From the NCBI RefSeq assembly GCF_958295425.1, contig NC_081150.1, positions 2,397,501 to 2,461,500 on the forward strand: a stretch of 64,000 nucleotides of DNA, given 5' to 3'. The notes under the pieces were generated by a model that was not told the origin of the DNA, ran no database searches, and saw only the letters and a program-made list of their open reading frames with translations. The position numbers and the translations under genes were made by a program. The stretch is from Solea solea. Taxonomy: Eukaryota > Chordata > Actinopteri > Pleuronectiformes > Soleidae. Below, piece by piece: positions 11,390 through 23,600 of this stretch. Position 1 is the first letter of the stretch. Each line of letters starts with the position of its first letter.

Positions 11390-11485
11390 GGCATTTAGTC
11401 GGTGGACTTGATGTGTTTGCAGAAGTGATGAGCCTGGAATCAAACCCACAACCTTCCAATTGAAATACTGAGCTACCTTCACCCC
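11390..11485 (-). mobile_element. tRNA-derived SINE fragment
   Basis: On the minus strand it reads AAGGTAGCTCAGTATTTCAA (A box) and GTTGTGGGTTTGATTCCAGG (B box), followed by CAAACACATCAAGTCC. It is the head of a tRNA-type SINE, too degraded to be a tRNA gene. Confidence 0.6.
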
Positions 11486-11774
11486 ATATTTACCATGTTC
11501 CTTGAATGCATCTCATTAGCTGCTCATCTTACCCCACAAATAATGCTTTTGAAAACTGGAAAAGCAGTTTTGTCCCCACTTTGGACACAGATGATCGAGG
11601 ACCTCTGCTCGCGTGGCAACAAAAAACATGTTCAAGAAGGAGATAAAGGATGCTAAAGGATGCTAACAGCAGCAATGGACAGGAAGACTGCTAAAAGCCG
11701 AAACTCATGATCACTGATAGCAGCTGGAACAAACAAGGTGATCTTGTGATTATCAATTTTCTTTTACCTCCACA

Positions 11775-12012
11775 TGAGGGTCACACGTGGAGCTGGAACT
11801 AATCAAAACCCCATCGCAGACAAACAGCCATTCATTCCTACGGTCAATTTAGAGCGTCCAATCAACCTAATCCCCAATCTGCCGGGAGGAAGTCGTAGTA
11901 CCCGGAAAGAACCCATGCAAACTCCACACAGAAAGACCTAATCGGGATTGGAACTGGTGACCTTTTTGCTGTGAGGCAAGAATACTATCCACTAGCATCA
12001 CCGTGTGGCCCA
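11775..12012 (-). mobile_element. tRNA-SINE-like element, fish type
   Basis: The minus strand reads GGGCCACACGGTGATGCTAG, GCCTCACAGCAAAAAGGTCA, GTTCCAATCCCGATTAGGTC, CTTTCTGTGTGGAGTTTGCA and, further on, CAATTTAGAGCGTCC in inverted sense. This is the order of a very common fish interspersed element with a tRNA-like head. A related head occurs at 15583-15640. Confidence 0.75.
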
Positions 12013-12441
12013 ACTTTATCTTATTACTACTTATGTGAGCAGACATTGACCTTTGCTCACAGAAACCGAGACTTTATTTCTTTAATTCCGTGTCTACCAA
12101 CTACAGGCAGGCACACACGCCTTTGGGCTGGTTTAAATATAGCGATGAGTGATGGTGGCTCCTTTGTCACACTTCAGGTGTTTTTTTTTTTTGTTTTTTT
12201 TGCAGCTATCATGCCACATGCTGCTCACCCCCACCATCTGTTAGAGTGAGTGAGTCATGACTGTGAGCGGAGGGTATTTTCTCATGGTTGGACCATACCT
12301 ATATCATCTGTGTGAGTGCATGTGTTTATGTGTACACTGGCAAAGTAGGCTGTTTAACATGCAAACATCTGCTCGTGAATAAAGGGTTAAACGGTGCATA
12401 TATGCACATCTGTACATATCTGAGCTCGTGCTCATCAATCG

Positions 12442-12470
12442 CCCCCCCCCGCCCCCCCCCCCCCCCCCCC
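12442..12470. repeat. Poly-C tract
   Basis: Twenty-seven of 29 bases are C. It may form unusual secondary structure and is prone to sequencing error. Confidence 0.9.
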
Positions 12471-12474
12471 GCGC

Positions 12475-13555
12475 CTCACTCTCTGTTTTTAGCAGAGCAC
12501 AGACCTTCGCCCACGTAAAGCTGGGTTGCCAGGGCGACGACTCAGTTTGCAGTACCTATTTAAAGGCCGCAGAGTGATGGGGAGACCTGTGTAGGGTCGC
12601 GGGAGTCTCAGTCAGCAGTGACGGGCTGTTTCCTGAGTTACAGTCGGGGCAAACCCTCGTCAAACTCATTATCGAACCTCACAAATAAACAGAAATCACA
12701 TGTGCTCTCAAGGGAAAATATGGCAGTCCCCGAGCAGAGTGGATCACACAGTAAATAGCTGTTCCCTCATGCCGTTACATCATTTTTTTTGTCGTAATTA
12801 TAGATTATAGACAGATTTTTTTTGCCCCCATCAATCACAGGCTGGTTCGCTGGTGGCTCCTGTGGCTGCTGCATTAATCGTGCTCAGTTTAGCTGTTTAT
12901 TGTTGGCTTGAACTGTTGTTTGTGTGATGATGATAATTAAAAGGTTTTGGTTGCACTCCTGTCATGTGGCGAGGCTTAGTTTTGTTTCTTTGATTTGCAC
13001 CTGATGCATTGTTTAATTTTTCATCTGGTTCACGTTCACAAATCACATGAATTGTGAACCAAAGTCACGTGAGCACAAATTCTGCTCAGCTATTGGTCAG
13101 ATATGTGGACTGTAGGTCAGAGCCCCACTGCTCTGGTGATGAGCAGCGCCCCCTTAAGGCCAGCAGGTGGGAAAACCAGGAGGAGAGCCACTTAAAAGTC
13201 GGAACGGAGTCAGAGAATATATTATATGTCCTGAATGGCCTTCATCCTCCAGGTCTGTGAAGCCTGTGGTAAACTTCCACGACGTGCAGCGCCGAAGTGT
13301 CGCAGACCCTGGTATACTTGCACATAAGGGTCCCACTTCACCATCGGGTGGCGGTACAAGTCTGAATGCAGGAAAATGACAATGATACGGAGTCTGCCAT
13401 GTGCCATTCTCTCCTCCTGGTTCTCCCTTCTCCTCACTTGCAGATGTGGATGAGAACAGCCGCACCAGGTCGAACCAAACGAGCCGTACTGAGGGGGGTA
13501 AATGCACCAGGGTCCTATTTAACGCGCTAAATCAAGCTGGTGTGAACACCCTTAT
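12475..13555. other. Intron 1 sequence, no gene seen
   Basis: Overlapping open frames on both strands between 13150 and 13510 (up to 117 codons) do not resemble known proteins. The segment is moderately GC-rich and could be an old transposon, but no terminal repeats were found. Confidence 0.45.
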
Positions 13556-13563
13556 GTACATAT

Positions 13564-13692
13564 AGGGTCGCAAAGTGACGGAATACTTCTGGTAAATTTC
13601 CAGAAACTTTCTATGGGATTGGGAACTTAAACTTGGGAAATTCCAAATAGGAAACGTTGTTATTCGGAATTTATGTGAATGTTTGCAACCCT
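13564..13692. mobile_element. Short MITE with GGGTTGCAAA-type ends
   Basis: It starts AGGGTCGCAAAG and ends TTTGCAACCCT, near-perfect inverted ends. The interior has TTTCCAGAAACTTTCTATGGG and GGGAAATTCC. A related segment lies at 30963-31150. I could not read a clear target duplication. This family is frequent in fish. Confidence 0.65.
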
Positions 13693-13699
13693 ATACTGT

Positions 13700-15345
13700 A
13701 TATCTACATACATCTGAAGCTTATATTGACTGCATGGCGGTTACTTTATAATAATAAGGAGAGAAAACTCCTTATAAAGTACTTGAAACTGCTACACTCT
13801 AAATTTATTGTAATACTTTTCATGCCGTGGTAAAACAGGGACTTTCTCTTGTCAGTGGGGCCTCTGCTGTTCCTCCCTGCCCCCACTTGATCACTTCCAT
13901 ATGGGCTGGAAACGGTCTGCATCTTCTGCGCCACTCCATAAGTGATGGCTGATTAATGAGAGAGAAAGAGAAAGGGAATGAGAGGGTGAGGGGAGGCAGT
14001 GGGAGGGCGAGTCAGTGGTACACAAAATTACAATTTGTGTGCAGGGAAAAAGAAGAAGAAGAAGAAGGTGTGAGCTGAAAATGAAAGACCAGAGCAAAGA
14101 AACGGAAGGATGCAGACTTGCTGCTCCCCAGAGCTCCTCCATCCTGGAGCGCCTTCCGTCCAGCTGCACCCCTCCCTGAACAACCCTCGGGTCATCCCTC
14201 AGCCCTTGTATACTTCTCTTTCTTTCTTCTGCCTGTCGTCCATTTTCAGAGCAGGGACTCCCCCTGGGTCCTCCACCCAGACTTGGGAAAAGCCTTCTTC
14301 AACATTTATGTGGCTCTGCTTGCATGTTTTGCTTCAGCTTTACAGGATTTATAATCCTCCCCCAGCTTGGAAGGAACTGACTCTCGGTCTTTGGAAGTAG
14401 AGCAAGTTTATTGTCGGATGCTTTACAGCCAAAAAGGGCAAACTGGAAAAAGCAAATCAATTTAGAGAGGCAGATGGAGACTGGAAGAGAGAGATAAAAG
14501 GAATACCTGTGTTGTGAGTCAGTTCATGAATTAATATAGTCAAACACAGGCTCTGTGTTTGTGGCAGGAGAATGTTCTTTTATCCCCACAGCATATAATA
14601 ACAGAGGATTAGTGGTGAGTATTTCTGTCTGTCGGTCTGTAATTATTCAGTTTCCCAAGAAGAACTGGAAATCAATTGAAATTGTCCTCATGATACTTTA
14701 CAGTTATGGTAATCAACTCTGGTGCTGGTTTGAATGCAAATATGTTGTTGTTGAAGCTTCTTTTTAAATTCTTCAAAGTACAGAATTTATTAAAAAACGA
14801 GAAAGGTCAGTTTGAAAGTGTGTGTTTGGAGTGCGGGGCTCCATGGTACCCAGAGGAAACACACACACAAACATAAAACACTCTTCCTGGATACTGCCAT
14901 CACCACATCGGCCACATTATGAAAACCTTATCTGGTTCCAATTCATTTTCCCATACAAAACATATTTGCTACTGCAGTTCAGTTGCATAGAAACACTTCT
15001 TAGGACACAGGGTACAATTCTTTTCTGCTGTCTTGAGGGAAACGGAAGAACTAGCGGAGGCGGACAAGAGAATCACACCATAATAGTAACCAGCTGATTG
15101 AGGTCGAGCGGCTGAGATGCTGACGGTTTCAATGATTACATAGGAAACTTTGATGGTGCTGCTACAGAAATACTCCTGAGAGTCCAGTAAAATCACCCCC
15201 ATAACTGGCAAACCAATGCACACTGTACACAAAGAGCTGTTGTGTGTCGGTAAAGTGCCATAAAACAACAACTGGAGGAAGAGCGCACCACAAACTCTTC
15301 CATGAATCGGAATGAAGGACAAGATGCAAGGGTTTTCTTCTCCCT
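13700..15345. other. Intron 1 sequence, no gene seen
   Basis: The segment contains a purine-rich stretch at 13955-14075 and several frames up to 117 codons without recognisable domains. Part of 14390-14780 is AT-rich and non-repetitive. Confidence 0.5.
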
Positions 15346-15400
15346 TTTTTCATTCATTCATTCATTCATTCATTTCTACCACTTTATCTTTCACAAAAGA
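15346..15400 (-). repeat. (CATT)n with SINE-tail motif
   Basis: CATTCATTCATT is followed by TCTACCACTTTATC. The reverse complement of this motif (GATAAAGTGGTAGA) occurs at about 15674-15687, where it precedes (GATG)n, so two tails of the same element type face each other across about 300 bp. Confidence 0.7.
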
Positions 15401-15582
15401 TAGCCAATCCCAGCTACTGCTGCCTCCTTTGGTTGGTTTGTGTCACTGAGGTGAATCTGAAGAAAAGGATTTCAAGCATTTGAGTCACAAAATAACACAT
15501 TTGAACTCTGTGATCAAGGCCGTAGTGGATTAATAACTCAACGTGTGCTGTGATATGAATTTTCTCTGTGGATTTTGGTGCA

Positions 15583-15707
15583 CAGTAGTGGTTAGCACTC
15601 TTGCCTTTGCAGCAAGAAGACCCGGGTTTGTGACCTGGTCGGAAACACAGTCCAAAAATATGGACATAGGAGGATAAAGTGGTAGAAGATGGATGGATGG
15701 ATGGACT
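15583..15707 (+). mobile_element. tRNA-derived SINE with (GATG)n tail
   Basis: CACAGTAGTGGTTAGCACTC with TTGCAGCAAGAAGACCCGGG forms a tRNA-like head, followed by AAACACAGTCCAAAAATATG and the tail GATAAAGTGGTAGAAGATGG with GATG units. It is a well-known fish SINE layout. Confidence 0.7.
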
Positions 15708-15714
15708 TTGGTGC

Positions 15715-16860
15715 ACAAACCTATGGGTTTTTTTTTTATGTAAGAAAAGGATGTCTCCATCAGGTGAGCCTCCTAATAAGTGGCTTAAGTCTGGTTTTCC
15801 ACACTGGCAGCAGATACGGCACGTCCAGCAGAAGTTGCGTAGTGTCGCTTTAATGTATTAGACTTGAAAAAGTTCGTCAGCGCGTCCCTTTCTGAAAAAA
15901 ACAACAACCACAAGCTGTGACATCTCTCAGTACTGGCAACGCGATGAAGCCTCAGTCTCACCGGGTCAAGGTTTTAAATCAGACTGTCTGTTCTTCGGCT
16001 GCACTGCTCATTTAGCCCTTCATCACAATCTGTACAGCGTGTTATCAAACTGTTACAGACATCATCATCATCATCATCTTCACCGTCGTCATTATATGAT
16101 GTGTGTCATTACTGTGGACTTAAAGGGATGTTTGTGTAGAATTCAATTAAAATCAGCTTCCTCCTCATATTTGATGCAGTCTGCTCTAAAACCTTATCAG
16201 TCTGCCGTGCAGCGGAGATCTGAGGTCACCACACTCACAAGGAGCAGTGGGGCTTGCATGACAGAAATTAAACTGTCCTTAATCATCCGGGTTTATCAAA
16301 GAGTTGTTGGCAGACACATTGAATGACATTCACCCCCCTCCCCCTCCACCCCACCCCACCACATTTTTTAAAAATGTCTATTTTTAGACAAGCCTGGTTG
16401 TCTGGTTATGTAACGTTGGCCCATCGGCAATAAAATTAGTCATATTTAGTGATGTAGTGAGTTAGTACTAATTAAGGAGGGGCTTTCTGAGTCAGGCAGT
16501 CCCAACTGAGCTAACCTGGCATTGATTCATTCAACTGGGGTCAGAGTTAAAGGTCAGAAAATGGCAAATTACGTCACGTCATGAGACATATTGAGCCGTT
16601 ATTAAGCCAGCTCATCATTCATTATGTTTTTGTCTGTCTTCTGCCTCTTCGTTCACCCTCTGCAGTACCACACCAATACTGGCAGGATGAAGCCTTTTGA
16701 CCTTAAACTCAGACAATCATTAACATTAATGAAGGAGATGAAAATAGTCTCATCTAATATCCTTTTACCCATTCTTGTTCTCTCACTGTGGATCCGTGTG
16801 TCCTTCAACTCCATTAGGGACTATTTTTAACCGGCAATGTGCTCATGTGTACTATATAAA
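15715..16860. other. Intron 1 sequence, no gene seen
   Basis: A short (CAT)n occurs at about 16058-16078. The remainder is non-repetitive with no coding signal. Confidence 0.5.
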
Positions 16861-16864
16861 AGTA

Positions 16865-17150
16865 GAGATGAGCCAATGCGATACTTGGTATTGGTCCGCT
16901 GATCCGGTATTGATCGAAATCACTGTGTCAGATATCGGAGAGACAAAAATGTAAAATTCAAAACAATCCAATAATCCTAAATATTGCATGCTCCACTTTG
17001 CACAGACTGTAAAAGCATTTTAGCTGAGTCATGTTGTAGAAGAATATTTGTTTCCCGGTGGTAAATGCAACATCTTTGTCATTTAAAAGGTGTAAAATGA
17101 CTGTTGGACTGATATCGGTGGTATCTGTATTGGTATCAAGCAATCCTGAG
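16865..17150. repeat. GGTATTGG/ATATCGG-type dispersed repeat
   Basis: It begins GAGATGAGCCAATGCGATAC and GGTATTGGTCC, and ends GACTGATATCGGTGG and GTATTGGTATC. Elements with these GATATCGG motifs are common in fish. Class is uncertain. Confidence 0.4.
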
Positions 17151-17269
17151 ATACCTCCTTCTTCTTCTTTTTACGGCCTTCCCTTCAGGGATCGCCTCAG
17201 TGAATCACTGCAGTAACTGGTTCACCACAGTAACAAGGTGAAAATACTTTGTTTGTTTTTTGTCATGTG

Positions 17270-17710
17270 GCTAATTTAGCAAAAGTACTAGATGATGTTA
17301 TGGTGATTTCCACCATAACAACCCCATCCACCAGTGGAAGGGGTTGTGATTCGGCTCACGGTTGCCATAGTGCTGTCACTAAATACACCAGACTCACTTA
17401 AATAATGAGATTTTAGACGTTTCCTTGTGAAATGTTGGAGATGAACGCATGTTTTCAGGATTTTGAACTGATCTGCAGTTCAGCATTGTCCGGTTTGATT
17501 CCTGTGTTGGACGTTACGCTCATGACTCTTCCAGTACCTCTGCCCATCAGTGGCTGGCAGTCTGTCGACGTCACATTTAGTATTGGCTCAGCTCGTGAGA
17601 AGTTAATAAAACTACCAGGTACTTAATTGTTAATGGAAAAGCAAAACAAAAAAGCGTAGTAAGCCCTGCCGAGTTGTGCTGAAACTGTGTCGTGGAAAAG
17701 TGCCATTAGT
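17270..17710. mobile_element. MITE, copy 2 (relative of 7045-7720)
   Basis: It shares GTGCTGTCACTAAATACACC, GAGATTTTAGACGTTTCC, ACTGATCTGCAGTTC and GGCAGTCTGTCGACGTCAC with copy 1, in the same order and orientation. The right end GTGGAAAAGTGCCAT matches GTGGAAACACGCCAT of copy 1. The left end is rearranged. Confidence 0.7.
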
Positions 17711-17714
17711 TCAC

Positions 17715-19415
17715 TCTTCAGCAGTTTAGTATGAAAGGAAAATATCTCTTATGTGTTTAAGTGGCTAATGCATTTATTTCGTAAGTATTATTCAACACGG
17801 CGCCAATAGCTATGATGTGATTCAATGGTGCAATTGCAGCATTCAACGATATGCCGATGAGCAGCACTTGTTTTCACCTATAAATGGCTCACATTGTTAC
17901 ATCAAGCCTCTGGCGACGTCGCTGAAGCTACAGCGTCTCTCATTTCATGCTCAGGTCGCTCTCTGAATTCACACAAGACTTTTTGCAGGAAGAAGAAGTG
18001 GCAAATGCAAGTTGGAGAGAGGACTTTGGAGTCTACTGAGAGAATTGATCGATTTTTTTATGGCTGAATATGAAGTTGATGTGGACAATGATGATGAGCA
18101 ACTTCACTGCCACTGGTCGTGGCTCCTATACACGGATGAGGAGCTCTTTCAAAATTGGAGAGCGAATGAGAGACGAGAGAGGAGCAACAGAACGGCAGAG
18201 AAGGCTGAACTCACTCTTGCATGGATGAGGCTCTTGAAAGTATTGTGGTGTGACTGTGGGTCTTCCTCTTCCTGCAGCGATTCTCAAGTCCCTGTGAGAG
18301 TTCAGACCGAGAGTTGAGTGAGAGTAGTACTTCAGTAATGTGCCAGTCTCAATATGAGCAATTTGATGTAGTGGAGAATACAAGCACTTAATGTATAGAA
18401 TGTTGCAGTCGCACATAGAATTACATTGTAGGGATTGCTGCTGTGTCGTAAGAGATTAAGAGACTCGTTAGGACTGTGCGATATCTCGATATTTGAATAT
18501 ATATCGATATATTTCGAAACGAGATTCAACACGGGACAATATCGTTTGTATCAATATAAGTCATTTCGCATTAAAATGACAATACATGCGTTTTTTTTAT
18601 TTCTGTTAAAATTGTAACAGTATTGTATTTTTTAATTAATTACTGTATATATTTGTCATGCAGGAAAGAGATTTGTTTTATTTTTTTGTCAAGGAGCATT
18701 TTTATTTCAGTGACCTCTGACATTTGGCATGTCGCTTAAACTTATAACGGACTGTTTGTTTATTTTTTTAAAGGAAAATATATAATCTAATATGCTATAA
18801 TGCTTTGGGGGAAACCCCAATTACATTACAGAAAGAATATCGAGATATGACTTTTAGTCTTACTAAACTGCAATTCAGTGTCAGATCTGCACTGCTCCCC
18901 ACTCTCCCTCACTCAGCTCTCAGCCCACTTCTTGGCATTTTCCCATATCAGGCATTGGACAGTGTTGAAATGGCCACATGTAGACGCGCCTCCCTCATTA
19001 TTGAAATAAGATAACTGCTGTGACGACAGTCAAAGAAAAGTGGATCACTCATCAACATTGTGCATCTGCATTTGGTTTTGTGTTTGCTATCACCTGAAAC
19101 AGCGTCGCCCAAAAGTTTATGTTATGGTGGAACAAGGGAAAAAAGGTGCATAATGACATTTATGAGCTGCTTGCCAATGATTCACGCTCGTCTAAATGAA
19201 GCTATAATGAAAACCATAGGTGTTTTTATGACCACACTTATGCAAACACACAAAAACAAGGTTTACACACATGTTGAAAGTAATTGAGATCGGTTACACA
19301 TTTAAACACATAATTCATTTGAGGACATGTTTATTTTAATTTACTCTTGTAAAATCTACCTTTTAATAGGTTTCATTGTATGAACAGTACAACACAGGCA
19401 TAGTTTGTTCAGTAA
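17715..19415. other. Intron 1 sequence with one unexplained open frame
   Basis: A 101-codon frame at 18012-18317 (+) starts MERGLWSLLRELIDFFM and is acidic then basic; no family recognised. 18470-18560 has ATATCTCGATATTTG and ATATCGATATATTTC motifs of an old dispersed repeat. Otherwise non-coding. Confidence 0.45.
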
Positions 19416-19419
19416 ACCA

Positions 19420-19700
19420 GCCTAATAGTCTTCTGACTAGTTTTCTGATTTTTTAGCTTCTTGAATGTGAATATTTTCGTCTTGTGTGACAAATAATTCA
19501 TTAAGACTGAATCATTTTGGTTTGTAGACATAAACAAAACATTGAAAACATCCTCATTTTGAGGTTCGAAAAAGCTGGTCTTTTTAAAACTGGACAAAAT
19601 GAACATTTTAAGGACCAAATGAGTACTTGACTAATTAGGAAAATAAGTGAATGATTAGTCAATCATGAAAATAACGGTTAGTTGCAGTTTTCCAGTGAAA
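19420..19700 (-). repeat. AATCGATTAATCG-type repeat, minus copy
   Basis: It carries in reverse sense TTTTAGCTTCTTGAATGTGA, GAATCATTTTGGTTTGTAGAC and GAAAATAACGGTTAGTTGCAG. The order matches the family read backwards. Confidence 0.6.
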
Positions 19701-20745
19701 AACTGAAGCCGTGACCTTAGAACAGGGGTAAGTACTGAGCCGTGCTTTTTATAGACCATTACTTTCCCAATAAAACAACAATATAGACACATTAACAAGG
19801 TCAAAACCTTATATAATTAAGACCGGGTCTCTATTAAATATCAATTCAAATTGAGCACTACTGAAACCGTACAGGCAGTGCTTTGTAAAAAAGAGATAAA
19901 AATGGATAAAACCACAATATTTAAATAGAAACATTGACTCAGTGGAGGCAGGGGGCGATGATGAGCTCAGTGGACGGGTTAACAGGGAGACGAGGAGGGT
20001 CAACAAGACTAGATTACACCGGTCAAGTGGTCGACAAGGGGAAATCCATATGACACTGTGATCTCTTTGTCTGACATCACATAATGATGGAAGCTGCACA
20101 AACACAGGGACAGTGAACAGAAGAAGAGAAAGATAAGATGTGACACGAGTTTTCTGCTCTTTCTCTTCCTCTCTGCACTCTGGAAGGAATTTCTCTGCCT
20201 CTGGCCTCACAGCAGTTGAAGTGGAAACGCTGGATGGCTTCATTTGTAATCACTCTCCACACAAACGCAAACCGCAGTACGTTCACCTCACAAAAATGCA
20301 CGGGTTACCAGCGTGAACGCTTGTCTTAGTTTGCTCTGCTATATTTAGAAAAGTCACATTAAGTCGACCCCCTCTGTTTTATTTGTAGTTGACTCACAAT
20401 TGTGGTGTTTTTTTTTGTTTGCTCCTCAGAGAAAAGCAGACCGAGACATTTTCATGTATATTTCTGTGCACGATAAAACAAACGTGAAGGTTCATTAGAT
20501 TATGTAAATATCACGAGACACAACAGCACTTTTCCTTTCTTCAATTCAACTTCTAAGTTGTTTCATCTTACATTAGATTTCCATAAGAGTTTGACCCATA
20601 TGGGGAATTAGGGCAGCCAATGGCTGTGATAATGGCCAATAATGTTGCTGATTTTTTTTTTGGCCTATTACATTTTTCCCCCACCATCTGAAACACATAA
20701 TTGTTTAATGATAACAAATAATACAAAAAAATAATCTTAAAAGTG

Positions 20746-20763
20746 CCTGCTAGCACTAGCAGG
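20746..20763. repeat. 18-nt palindrome
   Basis: CCTGCTAG-CA-CTAGCAGG is a perfect inverted repeat with a two-base centre. No function is apparent. Confidence 0.6.
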
Positions 20764-21696
20764 TCAGAACACTGTTTCAGTCGGACTCAACACCCATTTA
20801 CACTCCACGCCAAAGATGGAGACGGACGGAGCCTTTGCTCCACACTTTGCATTCATTTTGGTGGCATCGCTCGGTTTCTTCCGTCATTGTAAGCTCTTCA
20901 AAACCGAGTAATGCCACCGGAAACTAGTCCAATCGGTCAGGAGATCGACCACGAAGAGTTACCGTGGTCGTCATTGGTCTTACATTCCACTACTGCGAAA
21001 TCCGCTTGCTTTCTGTCTATTCTGGATGGAGCAAAAACAAATAACCGTGTTTGTTGAAACCTGTCACTTGACACAAGTTACTGTGCGTCTTTTGCATTGT
21101 GTCCATACCAACGCCAAAGACGCACAGAGGTAAGTAGGGTAGTGTCGGACTGACGTAAAACAGACGAAAATGAAACATAACATTTTATTTTTCCAAACAA
21201 ACTTTGTCCACAGAGCTGCAGTACACATTTTCCATTGTAGCCCACACACACACACACATTTTCCCCATTCCTCTTCTGTTTTTGTTCAGATTTTCTTCCC
21301 TTTCCCACCTTTGCTTTATATACGGTGTATCTCCCTTTATTTGATGCAGACCTCTGTAAAGCTTTGAGATGTTGTCCATCAATACATTTGTCTTTAGTAA
21401 TTGTTCGATGTAATGCCTAAATGTAGAAATCATTAAAAACAAAATGCTGTTTTCTTGAATATCTTGAAAACTCTTCAGTGATCCTTGATGAAAAAAGTAT
21501 AACTTACATGTTTCCGTGTATTTTAAGGTTTAGTTGGACTAGCGCAGTCCATGTCATGGAAACACACTGCAGATTGAGTTGTAGTCCAAGTTCATCAGCT
21601 GCTGTGCAGTGTTAACACAGTTCAGCCTCTGTAATCGTAATGAAGCACATTAGCCGAGGTGTGAAAGTGTGTGTGAAAGCTGGCTGCTGGTGGATA

Positions 21697-21722
21697 TGTG
21701 TGTGTGTGTGTGTGTGTGTGTG
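21697..21722. repeat. (TG)n microsatellite
   Basis: About thirteen TG units in intron 1, some 310 bases before exon 2. Confidence 0.9.
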
Positions 21723-21986
21723 AGTACAATGCACAGTATACACGACATAAACATGCTTTTTTCACCTGCATAGAGAACGTAGGACAGAGTTTGTAAGAGT
21801 CCTGTTTACACTTGACCTTCAGTGTTTGTGCTTGTCAGGGCTCACCCTCTGCTTCCATGTGAACGTTGAAACACAATTCATCCCATGGAGAAGCATGTTG
21901 TGCAGTTTCAGCAGAATAATCCGGTGCTGTTTCTCATTTCTCAATGTAAACATTTTTATTTACTCCTAAAGTAAACTGTGCAGTGA

Positions 21987-22286
<300 letters not shown>

Positions 22287-22304
22287 TAAATGTTGAGAAT
22301 CACT

Positions 22305-22592
22305 ATCATTTTGATCAATCGATTAATCGTTTGGTCCATAAAATATCAGAAAACCTTTAAAAATGTTGATCGGTGTTCGTCAAACCCGGAAATGATGATG
22401 TTCTTTGTCCACAAACCAAAATGATTCACTTTTAATGATTTCTTTGTTATCCAGAGCAAAGAAATTAAGAAAATATTCACATTTAAGAAGTTTAAACAAT
22501 CGGAAATCTTGTTTTAATCATGAAAAAAGTTGTCTATTAATTTAGTAATCGATTAATAATCGATTCAGTGATTAATTGTTTCAGCTCTAGAC
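22305..22592 (+). repeat. AATCGATTAATCG-type repeat, plus copy
   Basis: ATCAATCGATTAATCGTTTG, TCCATAAAATATCAGAAAAC, GTTGATCGGTGTTCGTCAAA, TTCACATTTAAGAAGTTTAA and a terminal TTAATTGTTTCAGCTCTAG make this one of the most complete copies. It lies 105 bases after exon 2. Confidence 0.75.
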
Positions 22593-23282
22593 AGGATTGA
22601 CTTTTGTATTGCGTTTTTATTTTCTTGTGTTTAAAAACATGTATAAATGATCATTTTGACAACAACACCATTAGTCAATTCATTGCTGACAAGAATTTAA
22701 CTTTAATTTTTACAGTCTATTAATCAATTATACGACAACATCTGTTGCTTTTTGTCTGTGTCACTTCTCTGGGCCTCCGGTACAGTGTAGTTACTATTTC
22801 AACCAGCAGGAGGTGCACATCAACCAAAGCAGTAGCGTAATAAGCAGCAGCAGAAGAAGAAGAAGAAGAAGCAAAAATACCTCGAAATGAAGCTCGTTGC
22901 ACTGAAACAGAAGGAAAATCCAAGAAACAAACAAAAGCAAACACACTATTCTTCCATATACAAGTTTAAACCAAGAAAAACACATTCATTTTCTATCATT
23001 TCAGTTGAAAATGCATCACATCTGCAACGACGACATACTCTAGCTAAGTGGTAATCCATCAGAAATATTGTGAGTTCAGCATTAAAGTTTACTCAGTAAG
23101 AGCTGCACCCAGCTGTGGAGAGGAAAGTAAACATTACCGAGCTCAGACAACAGCAGAGTCAACTCAAACGTCCTCATCTCCTCCCTGTATTACACAACAC
23201 TGGGTCCACACGGCCCCGTTTCAATCACCGCTCATTTGGATACGAGCGCAGACCATAATCCACCGTGGACCGTCCCGAGTTA

Positions 23283-23345
23283 CGCTTCAACTCAATTCAA
23301 TTCAAAGAACTTTTATTTCCGCCCCAGGGGGGCAATTCAGCGGCT
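23283..23345. repeat. TTCAATTCAAAGAACTTTTATT-type repeat tail
   Basis: CAACTCAATTCAATTCAAAG followed by TTTTATTTCCGCCCCAG resembles 3' ends of fish retroelements that end in CTTTATT. A similar short motif (AAACTGAACTTTATTGTCA) lies at 49385-49410. Confidence 0.4.
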
Positions 23346-23578
23346 CATAGAGCAAGTCGTGAACAGCGTTTGAAAACGTGCTTCATATGAAGAGTCAGGT
23401 CTGAGAGGAGACGAGCGAAGCCTCATATAGTCTGTAAAAATAGAAATGAACAGTATATCAATGCATATACTCTATATATTACCCTCTTTTCTTTCTTTTT
23501 TTTAGCACACAGACAGTATTTCCTTTCCTTTCCTTTCCATTTTGTGGAGGAAAAAGAAAAATGATAATATCTAGATCC

Positions 23579-23600
23579 ACACACACACACACACACACAC
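23579..23600. repeat. (AC)n microsatellite
   Basis: About eleven AC units. Confidence 0.9.
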
